Positions 1 through 7,684 of a stretch of DNA of 16,053 nt are shown here, one piece after another. This stretch comes from Prevotellaceae bacterium. GTDB taxonomy: Bacteria; Bacteroidota; Bacteroidia; Bacteroidales; Paludibacteraceae. Position 1 is the stretch's first letter. Each line of letters begins with the position of its first letter. The DNA lies in the NCBI GenBank assembly GCA_031255055.1, contig JAIRTG010000008.1, forward strand, positions 1-16,053, in the 5' to 3' direction. Below the pieces are notes generated by a model, which was given only the letters and a program-made list of their open reading frames with translations, was not told where the DNA came from and searched no databases. The position numbers and the translations under genes were made by a program.

Positions 1-30
1 GGCGCGATCCTTAGAAGGGTCTGAAAATCG

Positions 31-230
31 GGACGGGGCGTTGCGGGGCAGAGCCCCGCAGAGGGGGTAGCGGAAGACCGCCAACGGCGGGCTGTAGCGA
101 GGGGGAGACTTCCCCCCCCTAATTCTCTTTCTCTTTCTCTTTCTTGAAGGAAGACCACGCAGGCGGACTATAGCGAGAGAGACTCCTACCCTCTCCTTCT
201 CTTTCTCTTGCTTCAAGGAAGATTGAAGAT
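31..230 (+). repeat. Left copy of a GC-rich/CT-rich intergenic repeat
   Basis: The copy begins with a GC-rich block containing a perfect 8-bp hairpin with a 3-base loop (42-49 and 53-60), then a block reading GCGGAAGACC (70-79), then AGCGAGGGGGAGACTTCCCC (96-115), a C-run, a CT-rich hexamer tract (about 123-145) and CTTGAAGGAAGACC (143-156). A second, more degenerate unit follows from about 149 to 230 with the same order of blocks (GGAAGACC, GGCGG, TAGCGAGAGAGACT, CT tract, CTTCAAGGAAG). It therefore holds about 1.7 tandem units of roughly 80 bp. The same sequence occurs in inverted orientation at 3111-3270. It ends 6 bp from the stop codon of the outer-membrane receptor gene. The hairpin could act in termination, but no T-run follows it directly. 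Confidence 0.85.
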
Positions 231-236
231 GCCCGG

Positions 237-3005
237 TTAAGGACGCCAGCCGCCGACTCCGCGAGGACCACGCTGCCATGTCCGACGCATGTCCGATTCG
301 GAAGCGCCGCCCGAAAATTTGTTGATCTTGTAGGTGAAACTTACCAGAAAATAGGAACGAAGCGCGTTGTAGCTGCTGTATTGAATGTAATTGTCGCCAA
401 TGGATTGACGGATGTTCAGTTGCCGACGCAGTAAATCGTAGGCCTTGAACGATACGACGGCGCTGTTCTTGAATAATGACTTTTCGAGGGATGCGTTCCA
501 GATTAATTCGTTTTGGTCGAAGTTGCTGTAACCTGTGCGGGTTCTGAAGTGAATGTCGGTGGCGATGTGCAGGTTTTTGGGTAAACGCAGTATAACGTTT
601 CCGGTAGCCGTCCGGTCCCAGGTCTCGCTTTTGCGATCGCTTAGCTTGTTTGTCGTATTTGAATAGCGTAGGGTCGCTCTTGCACCGAGTTCTATCACCT
701 CGTGCGTGTATGTTAACGAGAGCTGCTCGCCGGCATTGAAATTGGTCGTTTTGCTTAAATCGCCGTCAAAGTTTTCGAGGTCAACTTCCTCGCCCGCTTT
801 GAGGCGACCCGAATAGCCGTAACGGGTGGAATGAGCAAGCGTTGTGGCGGTGTTGAAGTGAAACTTCCGCTCGAATAGCGGGATGTTATACATGATTTGT
901 CCCGAAAGGTTGTAGGGATTCTTCTCCGCGTTGACCGTCCGGCTGTATTGCTTTCCCGTTGAGTCGTATAGACTGCTGGTGACCAGCGCGTCTTTCGTAA
1001 AACCGCCGTTGAGCGATACGCTCAATGACGAAAACGTTTGCTCGTCGAATGCGGTGTACATCAGAATGAACCGATGGTCGAACGCGGGATTTAAGGCCGG
1101 GTTACCGACGGTTTCGTGCATCAGGTTCGAGTTGTTTTTACCCGGCTGCATCTGGTTGACGCCCGGTTGCCGACTGTTTCCGCGATAGTCGATGCGTGCA
1201 AATTTCTTTGGCCCGAAGTTGTACTGAAACCGTGCACGCGGCGCAAAGTTAAACACGTTGTTCTCGATGGCGTCTGTCGTACCGTCGCCATAGACGGTGC
1301 GGCTGTATGTTTGCGATGGCTCGCCTTTGATGCCCAACGTCAGGTTGTAGTCCTTTTCGGTGAAACGATAGTTGAACTCGACGGTCTCGCTGAAAAATAA
1401 ATTGCTGAAATCGTTGCTATACGTTTCGTCGAAATCATCGTACACGCCCGAACGGTTATTGTACTGGTTTTTGTCGGATGTGTTTCGTGTGTTCCTGAAT
1501 CCGATAACGGTTTCCAGCATGTTTTTCGCGTTCCACAGGGGTTCTACGTGCGACATCCGCAGGTCGAGATTGTACCTGTTTGATTTGTTGTCGGTAAACT
1601 GGTCGACAATCGAATCCTTGTCCGTTGTTACTTTTGAATAGTTGTAGCTTTCGTTTTTGCCGCTCGAAAAGTCGCTCCGAAAATTCACCGTCAGCGAGCG
1701 GCCTTTTTTGTCGGCCGATTTTCGGTTGTAGATGATGTTTATGCCGGCGCCCGTCGAGAAACTGTTGCCGTTATTTTCGGTCAATCCCCTGCTGGTTTCA
1801 ACTTCGTCACGCGCATACACAAAATCGCGCTTCGAATCGCTGAAGCTCCTCGAGTGATTGACGTTCGGCTGAAGAATCAACGTGTTCAGGCTGTCGATGT
1901 TCCACTCCAGCTCTACCCGCCCGTTGACGGAGTAATGATTGTTGTTCGAACTGTTTTTCGTCGTGTCGTTGTAAACGGAACCTTGCAGATAGCTTTCCTT
2001 GTTGGTATTGCTGCTGGTGTGGTTGCTCGAGTGATTGAACGAACCGTCGCCGCCGAATTTAAACCTGTCGTTGAAAATCGTATTGTTGTTCACGCCGATG
2101 TTTCGGGTCTGTGTGATGCCGTTTCCCGCTCCCCAACTGCCTCTTCCGCGCGAACTCCGGGTCGTGTTTACATTGTTGGCACCGCCGGTGAAAGCGGTCT
2201 GGGAGTTTCCCCGCATCAGGTTGATAAAGCCGTTGCCGTCGTAGCGGATTTGATTGTCAATATCCATTCCCAGTCCGCCGGTGAGGTTTCCGAAAGTTCC
2301 TTTTTTTCTGTTGGGCTTTATGGTCAGGTTGATGATGCGCTCTGTTCCGTCGTCTTCAAAACCCGTCAACTGCGCCATTTCGGATTTCTTCTCGAGCACC
2401 TGTACTTTCTCTATTAAATCGGCAGGGATGTTTTTTGTTGCCATTTCCATATCGCCGTCGAAAAACTTTTCGCCGTCAACTCTGATTTTCTTTATTTCTT
2501 CGCCGTTGACGGTTATTTTGCCTTCCGAATCTATTTCTACGCCCGGAAGCCTTTTTAATAATTCTTCCACCACTGCATTTTCCGTTGTTTTAAACGCCGT
2601 TGCGTTGTATTCGATCGTATCTCCTTTTACAAGCATCTGTGCCGCCGTACCTTTCACTTCTACTTCGGACAGTAGCTGCGCATTTTCTTTCAAATCTATA
2701 TTCTTCAACAGCACATCTTGGCGCTCAACGCTGATGTCTTGGATGTTGTCGTGGTATCCGACGGAACTTATCCGCAAAATGTATTTGCCCGACTTCACGT
2801 TATTCAGCACAAAATGACCGTTTATATCGCTTTGTGCGCCTTGAATCAGGGACGAATCGTTCGGCGAAAGCAGACGTACGGTAGCCATTTCGACCACACG
2901 CGCATTTTCGGTGTCGACCACACGCGATTTAACGGAATATTGTGCATGAGCACCAACTGAAATAAAACACAGAAAAAGTAACAGGGAGGTATGAGAACGG
3001 TTCAT
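237..3005 (-). CDS. Outer-membrane beta-barrel protein, TonB-dependent-receptor-like, with carboxypeptidase-regulatory-like domain
   Basis: The protein has 922 residues from the ATG at 3005; a GTG two codons upstream is a less likely start. Residues 1 to about 22 form a signal peptide ending in AHA before QYSV. A carboxypeptidase-regulatory-like beta-sandwich follows (about 24-110, with the typical DINGHFVLNNV and GKYILRISSVGY segments). Next is a plug-like region (about 115-240) with LLKRLPGVEID and KIRVDGEKFFDGD. The rest is aromatic, Asn- and Ser-rich alternating sequence expected of a large outer-membrane barrel. The C-terminus is Arg/Gly/Trp-rich (RGPRGVGGWRP). This matches the outer-membrane barrel family related to TonB-dependent receptors that is common in Bacteroidota. 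I see no SusD partner, so a SusC role is not supported; the substrate is unknown. No consensus promoter was found upstream. The gene is bracketed by inverted repeats. Confidence 0.87.
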   Translation of the reverse strand: MNRSHTSLLLFLCFISVGAHAQYSVKSRVVDTENARVVEMATVRLLSPNDSSLIQGAQSDINGHFVLNNVKSGKYILRISSVGYHDNIQDISVERQDVLLKNIDLKENAQLLSEVEVKGTAAQMLVKGDTIEYNATAFKTTENAVVEELLKRLPGVEIDSEGKITVNGEEIKKIRVDGEKFFDGDMEMATKNIPADLIEKVQVLEKKSEMAQLTGFEDDGTERIINLTIKPNRKKGTFGNLTGGLGMDIDNQIRYDGNGFINLMRGNSQTAFTGGANNVNTTRSSRGRGSWGAGNGITQTRNIGVNNNTIFNDRFKFGGDGSFNHSSNHTSSNTNKESYLQGSVYNDTTKNSSNNNHYSVNGRVELEWNIDSLNTLILQPNVNHSRSFSDSKRDFVYARDEVETSRGLTENNGNSFSTGAGINIIYNRKSADKKGRSLTVNFRSDFSSGKNESYNYSKVTTDKDSIVDQFTDNKSNRYNLDLRMSHVEPLWNAKNMLETVIGFRNTRNTSDKNQYNNRSGVYDDFDETYSNDFSNLFFSETVEFNYRFTEKDYNLTLGIKGEPSQTYSRTVYGDGTTDAIENNVFNFAPRARFQYNFGPKKFARIDYRGNSRQPGVNQMQPGKNNSNLMHETVGNPALNPAFDHRFILMYTAFDEQTFSSLSVSLNGGFTKDALVTSSLYDSTGKQYSRTVNAEKNPYNLSGQIMYNIPLFERKFHFNTATTLAHSTRYGYSGRLKAGEEVDLENFDGDLSKTTNFNAGEQLSLTYTHEVIELGARATLRYSNTTNKLSDRKSETWDRTATGNVILRLPKNLHIATDIHFRTRTGYSNFDQNELIWNASLEKSLFKNSAVVSFKAYDLLRRQLNIRQSIGDNYIQYSSYNALRSYFLVSFTYKINKFSGGASESDMRRTWQRGPRGVGGWRP

Positions 3006-3110
3006 AAACACTTAATTTATTGATGAGGATTGATGAGAATTCATTGTAAAAAACATTTATACTTCACTCAGCGGTATTTTTGTACATTGTCCGTCGGAAA
3101 AGAGGTATTT

Positions 3111-3270
3111 AGGAGGGGGGGGAAGTTTCACCCTTACTTCAGCCGCCTAACGTCTTCCTTGAAGAAAGAGAAAGATAAGTAGGAGGGGGAAGTCTCCCCC
3201 TCGCTTCCGCCCGATTACGGGGTCTTCCGCACCCCCCTCGGGGGGGCTCGGCCCCGCAACGCCCCGTTCC
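3111..3270 (-). repeat. Right copy of the GC-rich/CT-rich intergenic repeat, inverted relative to the left copy
   Basis: Read on the minus strand from 3270 downward, this copy follows the left copy block by block: ACGGGGCGTTGCGGGGC (3267-3251), a GC-rich arm, GCGGAAGACC (3230-3221), GCGAGGGGGAGACTTCCCC (3203-3185), a CT tract, CTTCAAGGAAGACG (3164-3151). A second partial unit ends in ACTTCCCCCCCC near 3111. The two copies differ mainly in the hairpin arm (the right copy reads GGCCGAGCC where the left has a perfect stem) and in the length of the CT tract. Both copies point inward toward the receptor gene. Confidence 0.85.
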
Positions 3271-3387
3271 CTGTCCTCCATGACGCCCCGAAAGACGCCC
3301 CGAAAAACATTACACAAAAACATCCTGCGCACGGTATAGGACAATCGAGAGTCGGAAAGGTTTAATTTCGCCGATGTTCGCCCGAAA

Positions 3388-3406
3388 GATTAAAGGCTTT
3401 TTAATC
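3388..3406 (-). terminator. Weak hairpin downstream of the nuclease gene
   Basis: A perfect 7-bp stem (GATTAAA 3388-3394 with TTTAATC 3400-3406) and a 5-base loop lie about 30 bp past the stop of the minus-strand nuclease gene. No T-run follows on the minus strand, so a terminator function is only possible. Confidence 0.3.
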
Positions 3407-3434
3407 CCGAGACAAATAGTGCCGAAGGCGCACC

Positions 3435-4466
3435 CTAATACCAGCAATCGACATATACGGGAAGATGATCCGAAAATCCGTCATTGTATCTCATGCCGAC
3501 ATAGGTTCTGAAAGGTTGTTTACCGAGATAATTCCGGTCGTCTTCGAGCAGGAAATCGGCGTCGAAAATACGTACATCCTGTGGCAGCGTATAGAAACCC
3601 GATTGCGGATTGAGCAGAGCGCCCGATACGATAATCTGGTCTAAAACACCCGACTCTCCCTGATACTTGTGCGTACCTTTTCCCGCTTTTTGCAACGGAA
3701 TCATCAGGTTATATAATTCCGTAGCCGAAATATCACCCGAAGGCTCTTTGGCCGCCAAAACTTCCGTAAGGCTTCTATTGTCGGGATAATCATTGAAATC
3801 GCCCATCACGACGATGTTCGGGTTATGATATATCCTGTACAGTTCGTCGATTTTGGCTTTTAGACGCGCCGCAACGGTCATCCGCTTATTTTCGGACTCC
3901 ATCTCTCCGCCGAGCCTCGACGGAAAATGGCACACAAAAACATGTAGCGTATCGTTCGACGGCACAATGCCCGAAACGTACAAAATATCCCTTGTTGTCA
4001 TGTGAGGATGCTCCGGAAACGAGACTTTTAATGCTTCGTCGGCAACAGGTCTGAACAGTTCGGGCTGATACAACAATGCCGTATCGATGCCGCGCGGGTC
4101 GGGCGATTCGTGATGAATAAATTCATACTTGAGCGCCGCCAGCGGCGAATAGCGTGTCAAATCCGTCAGCGCCTTATTGCTTTCAACTTCGCACAATCCG
4201 ATTAGCGGCGGAGCGTCCCAACCGCCGATGGCTGCAATGACTTTTGAGATATTGGCTTGTTTCTTCCGGTATTTTGTACTGTTCCATCCGCGCATACCGC
4301 CGGGCAGAAATTCTTCATCGGCTGTTGCCGAATCATCGACCATATCGAAAAAGTTTTCGACATTATAGAACACAATTCGGTAATTTTTCAGTATCCGCTC
4401 CCCAACACGCGGAGAAACCGAAACGGTAATGGCAAGGAGAAAAATCGTGACGCCTGTTTTCTTCAT
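3435..4466 (-). CDS. Exported endonuclease/exonuclease/phosphatase-family protein
   Basis: The protein has 343 residues, starting at an ATG followed by a Lys-rich, hydrophobic signal sequence (MKKTGVTIFLLAITVSV). The fold's catalytic elements appear in order: YNVENFFD (Asn36 region), CEVES (Glu93/Glu95), VCHFPSR (His180), VVMGDFNDYPDN (Asp223, Asn225), LDQIIVSG, and a C-terminal FSDHLPVYV (Asp333-His334). These are the metal-binding and general base/acid residues of the family, so it should be an active Mg-dependent phosphodiesterase or nuclease acting in the periplasm or outside the cell. The substrate (DNA, phospholipid head group or other phosphoester) cannot be told from sequence. The gene starts 9 bp after the stop of the beta-helix lipoprotein, so the two are very likely co-transcribed. 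Confidence 0.9.
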   Translation of the reverse strand: MKKTGVTIFLLAITVSVSPRVGERILKNYRIVFYNVENFFDMVDDSATADEEFLPGGMRGWNSTKYRKKQANISKVIAAIGGWDAPPLIGLCEVESNKALTDLTRYSPLAALKYEFIHHESPDPRGIDTALLYQPELFRPVADEALKVSFPEHPHMTTRDILYVSGIVPSNDTLHVFVCHFPSRLGGEMESENKRMTVAARLKAKIDELYRIYHNPNIVVMGDFNDYPDNRSLTEVLAAKEPSGDISATELYNLMIPLQKAGKGTHKYQGESGVLDQIIVSGALLNPQSGFYTLPQDVRIFDADFLLEDDRNYLGKQPFRTYVGMRYNDGFSDHLPVYVDCWY

Positions 4467-4475
4467 ACCGATACG

Positions 4476-6005
4476 TCAATAGGGCTTGTGGCCGGAATAT
4501 ACAGCCGCCTGTTCTTGTTTATTGATTGTTGGCGTCCATTGATAAGCGCCCGCATCGGGTGTTCCGTTCGCTATTCTGTTGACGCCGTTCATATCCAGCG
4601 GATATTTTTTGGCGATTTCCATATCGGCGATGTTGCGGGCAGGCGATACGGAATCAAGTTGGAAGTTGTAGTAATTGTTTTCGATATAGTCGGCAGTAGT
4701 GTTCACAAACAGCGTATCGCCTTTGTCGTACCATCTGATTGACTCGAACTGATCGGTTTCTATCGGCTTGCTCCGGCGGATGTATGAGTTTTTGAAAACG
4801 CCCCTGTATTGTTCCGGAAAGCGCGTCACCAGACTGAATTCATTCTCCTGGTTGCCGCTTATGATGCAGTTCAGGAAAGTGGAGTTCATCGGCGCCGAAT
4901 GAGTCAGATCCATAATTGTCACTGCGGGATAATCGCTGCTACGGCTCTCGCTTTGGATGTTTGCGTTACCGCTGTTGAAATAGTTCGCAATGGTGCAGTG
5001 GATGAACGTATGGCTACCGCCGTCGAGATAGACCGTTTGCATACTGCTGTTCGATATTTCGGTGTTGATCACTTCGGCGTCGGCGTTCATCAGCAACAGG
5101 CCGTAGATGCGTGAATTGTGTATCCTGCAATTGCTGACGGTTATTTTCGGACGTTTGTTTTTATTTTCGTTACGGAGATAGATACCCACATCGCCGCTGT
5201 TTATGGTTACATGGTTGAACAAATGTTCGCCTTCTTCGGCGTACAGATGTATGCCTCCCCACTGTCCGGCCACGTAATTGTACGGAATCGGTGTGTCGAG
5301 CATGATTTTATCCAGTCTGTCGCCGCGCATAAGAACGGGATTTTCCCGTGTTCCTTCGACGCTGATGTTCCCCAAGGCGATGAGATAGGAATTATTGTGA
5401 AAATAGAGTTTGCTGCCGGCGGGAATTGTCAGTGTTTTCCCCTGTTCGACAGATAAAATTCCGGTTATCAGATAGGGTCTTTCGGCCGACAGTACCGTAT
5501 CGTTCAGGATGTGCTTATTACCTTTTATCAGTTCCATATCCTGTCCGAAAGCCTGGAATATGATTTTTTGTTCAATACCGTTTGTCCTGAAACTGAGTAT
5601 ATCTTCGATCAGCACGGGCGAGTTGACGTTTGTCGGGTCGACGGTTACCTCCGCAAAGATGTACAGACTGTCGTTGGCGCCGATTTCGACATTGTGAAAT
5701 TGCTGTTCGGCGTCAATTCTACCGTCGACATTCAGCCTGAAAGACGAGTTTCTTTTCTGCTTCAGGCCGATATATTCGATATTCAGCGCACGCTTGTTTC
5801 TGTTATATACCATAATTCGCGACGTAGCGCTTCCGACGGTCGTAAACACGGTATCGAAGCTCAGCGTATCTAACGAAAATGATAAGCGGTGATTCGGATT
5901 CGACGAGATTTTTTCATCTTGACAGGCCGGCAATGCCAGCGTAACCAACGCGGCGAACAACAGAATCGCCGACAGGAAGGGATATTTGTGCAGTTCCGAT
6001 TTCAT
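4476..6005 (-). CDS. Right-handed parallel beta-helix lipoprotein
   Basis: The protein has 509 residues. The N-terminus is a lipoprotein signal with lipobox LPAC (Cys28), followed by QDEK; acidic residues right after the cysteine resemble the export signal that sends Bacteroidota lipoproteins to the cell surface, so surface exposure is plausible. Residues about 40-150 form an all-beta domain (SFDTVFTTVGSATSRI, NDSLYIFAEVTVDP). From about 170 to 420 there is a beta-helix with repeated short strands and Asn/Ser turns (ITVSNCRIHNSRIYGLLLMN, VINTEISNSSMQTVYLDG, FLNCIISGN). The C-terminal segment PLDMNGVNRIANGTPDAGAY resembles the closing motif of many surface beta-helix proteins. Such folds bind or cleave polysaccharides, but I see no clear lyase catalytic set. 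First gene of a two-gene unit with the nuclease-like protein. Confidence 0.85.
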   Translation of the reverse strand: MKSELHKYPFLSAILLFAALVTLALPACQDEKISSNPNHRLSFSLDTLSFDTVFTTVGSATSRIMVYNRNKRALNIEYIGLKQKRNSSFRLNVDGRIDAEQQFHNVEIGANDSLYIFAEVTVDPTNVNSPVLIEDILSFRTNGIEQKIIFQAFGQDMELIKGNKHILNDTVLSAERPYLITGILSVEQGKTLTIPAGSKLYFHNNSYLIALGNISVEGTRENPVLMRGDRLDKIMLDTPIPYNYVAGQWGGIHLYAEEGEHLFNHVTINSGDVGIYLRNENKNKRPKITVSNCRIHNSRIYGLLLMNADAEVINTEISNSSMQTVYLDGGSHTFIHCTIANYFNSGNANIQSESRSSDYPAVTIMDLTHSAPMNSTFLNCIISGNQENEFSLVTRFPEQYRGVFKNSYIRRSKPIETDQFESIRWYDKGDTLFVNTTADYIENNYYNFQLDSVSPARNIADMEIAKKYPLDMNGVNRIANGTPDAGAYQWTPTINKQEQAAVYSGHKPY

Positions 6006-6100
6006 TTCTAATGTGACTATGCGATTTTTGACGTGACGACAAGTGGATTTATTTTGGCTGTCGCGATAGTAGAACGCCGAAAAACATATTTTATTTTTTG

Positions 6101-6132
6101 CAAAAGTAGATTAAAAGTTGTGTTTATCACAA
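6101..6132 (-). promoter_or_regulatory. Bacteroidota-type promoter of the lipoprotein-nuclease unit
   Basis: On the minus strand a perfect -7 box TACTTTTG (6108-6101) is preceded by TTG (6132-6130) with a 21-bp spacer. Transcription would start about 90 bases before the ATG at 6005. Confidence 0.7.
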
Positions 6133-6182
6133 CAGACACCGTCGTTTGGGGCAGGACGGCATTATCGAAGGGGGAAACGGTT

Positions 6183-6884
6183 TTATTCAAAATTGAAGGT
6201 AAGCGTCAATATCCGGGAGGTTAATTTGGACAGGGCATCGTTCAACATCTTGTCCTTTTCCGACAGAAATCCGGAGTCTCGTTTTTCCCAGGGCGTCAGC
6301 ACATTGTTCATTCCGATAGCGAATTTTATTTCGGGAGCCAGTTTGAAAAACGGGAAATAGATATCGCATCCCACTCCGAATTCGATGTAATAGTCGAGCG
6401 ATTCGAGCAAAATAGCTTTTTCTTTATTGCGTCCGAAATCAATATAGACGCCTCCTCCCACCAGCAGGTAGGGTCGTGCATTGCCGTATCGTTCGGCGCT
6501 GTATTTTACGTGAAGCGGAATAGCCAGCGGAATCGAAAATACATCCGAGATGATCGTATCGTCTTCGTCGTTGGCTCTGAAATGCAGGTTTCGTTCCGCA
6601 AAATAGAGCGTGGGTGTGAAGCGCAGGTTAAAATAGCGCGACAGGCGCATGTCGGAAATCACGCCTACCGAGAAGCCCGGTTGCAGGTGCGAAACGCTTA
6701 CATGGTATATTTTCCCGTCAAAATCTCGGTTTGTCTGTTCGATGCCGAAGTGCATCATGTTTGTTCCCAGCGAAAATCCGAAGTGAATGAATTTATCGTC
6801 CACGTATGGCAGATTGCCTTGCGCTTTCAGTAGATTTGAATGGATAAAGAGGAGTGTGGGGAGAATATATTTTATGAATTTCAT
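6183..6884 (-). CDS. porT: PorT-like outer-membrane beta-barrel protein of the type IX secretion system
   Basis: The protein has 233 residues from the ATG at 6884, which directly opens a signal peptide (MKFIKYILPTLLFIHSNLLKAQ). Twelve more codons upstream are open but would put a polar stretch before the signal, so I rejected them. The mature part carries features I associate with PorT/SprT: KFIHFGFSLGTNMMHF at the start, PGFSVGVISDMRLSRYFNLR, the run VFSIPLAIPLHVKYSAERYGNARPYLLVGGG, then LDYYIEFGVGCDIYFPFFKL and a terminal aromatic TLTFNFE. Length matches PorT (about 230-250). PorT is needed for secretion of T9SS cargo such as gingipains in Porphyromonas. Generic porin-family barrel is the alternative. 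No consensus promoter was found between the start and the terminator at 6973-7000. Confidence 0.78.
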   Translation of the reverse strand: MKFIKYILPTLLFIHSNLLKAQGNLPYVDDKFIHFGFSLGTNMMHFGIEQTNRDFDGKIYHVSVSHLQPGFSVGVISDMRLSRYFNLRFTPTLYFAERNLHFRANDEDDTIISDVFSIPLAIPLHVKYSAERYGNARPYLLVGGGVYIDFGRNKEKAILLESLDYYIEFGVGCDIYFPFFKLAPEIKFAIGMNNVLTPWEKRDSGFLSEKDKMLNDALSKLTSRILTLTFNFE

Positions 6885-6972
6885 CAGAAGCCGACTTTGT
6901 TTAGTTTGGACGATTGCCACAAAAGAAACGGAAAACCGATTTTATTATTGCTTGCCGATTTTGTTATGAAAT

Positions 6973-7000
6973 AAAAAAACTCCGGGTTTTCGGAGTTTTA
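6973..7000 (-). terminator. Rho-independent terminator of the beta-flower-like gene
   Basis: A perfect 9-bp stem (AAAACTCCG 6976-6984 with CGGAGTTTT 6991-6999) with a 6-base loop is followed on the minus strand by an uninterrupted T-run. It lies 20 bp past the stop at 7020 and would separate this gene from porT. Confidence 0.85.
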
Positions 7001-7019
7001 GAGGAGGTGGCTTATTTCG

Positions 7020-7409
7020 TTAAAAGTAATAGAAGTACAACGCTATTTGTTTTTTTGTGAGTCCTCTGGTTCGTCGAAAGGGTCGATTGTAGGTATCATG
7101 GATATTGTCTCCGACGATGACGCCGCTTTGTCTGCCGAGGGCGTCGTACATGTTATTTCCTTCTATTCGTCCGATTTGCCGTCCCTGCCCGTCATAAAGA
7201 AGTGGGCCGTCTATTTTACCAATCAACGTATTCTCGGCGTTGTAGACAAACACACCGTCGACATAGAATCTCAAGTTCTTTTTGTCGTCATAGAACTTGT
7301 TTTCTTTTACCTCTGCCAACAATTTTCCGCGTATATTGAATACTTGCTGGGCTTTTGCAAATCCGACAGAGCAAAAAAGAGAGAATAATATGGCGGCGTA
7401 TTTTTTCAT
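7020..7409 (-). CDS. Small exported repeat protein, possibly of the beta-flower type
   Basis: The protein has 129 residues from the ATG at 7409, which opens a clean signal peptide (MKKYAAILFSLFCSVGFAKA before QQVF). The reading frame continues up to 7511, but that extension crosses the promoter at 7433-7463. The mature part consists of short repeats of about 16-20 residues built on G-x-I-x-G-xx-(L/M)YD-xx-GRQ: VFNIRGKLLAEV, IGKIDGPLLYDGQGRQ, IGRIEGNNMYDALGRQ, SGVIVGDNIHDTYNR. Such beta-hairpin repeats resemble small secreted Bacteroidota proteins annotated as four- or five-fold 'beta-flower' proteins; that name is a recollection and not proven. Function is unknown. It ends in an aromatic tail (ALYFYYF). 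Monocistronic, with its own terminator. Confidence 0.75.
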   Translation of the reverse strand: MKKYAAILFSLFCSVGFAKAQQVFNIRGKLLAEVKENKFYDDKKNLRFYVDGVFVYNAENTLIGKIDGPLLYDGQGRQIGRIEGNNMYDALGRQSGVIVGDNIHDTYNRPFRRTRGLTKKQIALYFYYF

Positions 7410-7432
7410 TTTTGGGTAATAAAATTTTACTG

Positions 7433-7463
7433 CAAAGTAAGCGAAAAAATTTAATACGAGCAA
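7433..7463 (-). promoter_or_regulatory. Likely promoter of the beta-flower-like gene
   Basis: On the minus strand TTACTTTG (7440-7433) differs from TAnnTTTG at one position and is preceded by TTG (7463-7461) with a 20-bp spacer. It sits about 24 bp before the ATG at 7409 and argues against the longer reading frame starting at 7511. Confidence 0.5.
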
Positions 7464-7623
7464 GATACAAATCGTAATTATATTGTGAAACATGTGCCGG
7501 AGGAATGACATAAGGCTATGATTGCACGATTGTTTTATTGTGGGAGCGCCATTTTTTTTAAAACCTTACGGCATACGTCGGTTGACTATCGCGAAAATTG
7601 CGATTAAAAAAGAGGGAAAAATT

Positions 7624-7653
7624 TTTGAGTTAACTATAAATGTTCTATTTTTG
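7624..7653 (+). promoter_or_regulatory. Promoter of the ferredoxin gene
   Basis: A perfect -7 box TATTTTTG (7646-7653) and TTTG (7624-7627) are separated by 18 bp. Transcription would begin near 7660, about 25 bases before the ATG. The in-frame ATG at 7640 lies in the promoter and cannot be the start. Confidence 0.75.
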
Positions 7654-7684
7654 CGACACTATTAATTATAAAACTAACAAGAAA

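Larger units (their letters stand above)
3006..3434. other. Intergenic region between the receptor gene and the nuclease gene
   Basis: This 429-bp stretch has no supportable gene. It holds the right copy of the GC/CT-rich repeat (3111-3270), a perfect 12-bp tandem duplication GACGCCCCGAAA (3282-3293 and 3294-3305), and a weak hairpin (3388-3406). The first 100 bases in front of the receptor start are AT-rich, as expected for a promoter and leader, but contain no TAnnTTTG on the minus strand. Confidence 0.7.

Noticed and set aside
42..60. Strong GC hairpin considered as a terminator for the receptor gene
   Set aside because: It lies about 180 bp past the stop inside the repeat and has no following T-run on either strand.
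1854..2817. Two 187-codon plus-strand frames inside the receptor gene
   Set aside because: They overlap the receptor's N-terminal half, lack motifs and have Ser/Phe/Val-rich antisense composition.
3075..3082. Perfect TATTTTTG box on the plus strand
   Set aside because: No -33 box at 18-21 bp and no plus-strand gene downstream.
3147..3344. 65-codon minus-strand reading frame
   Set aside because: It lies wholly in the GC/CT-rich repeat and the 12-bp tandem, its composition is Gly/Arg/Pro-biased and it lacks a plausible promoter.
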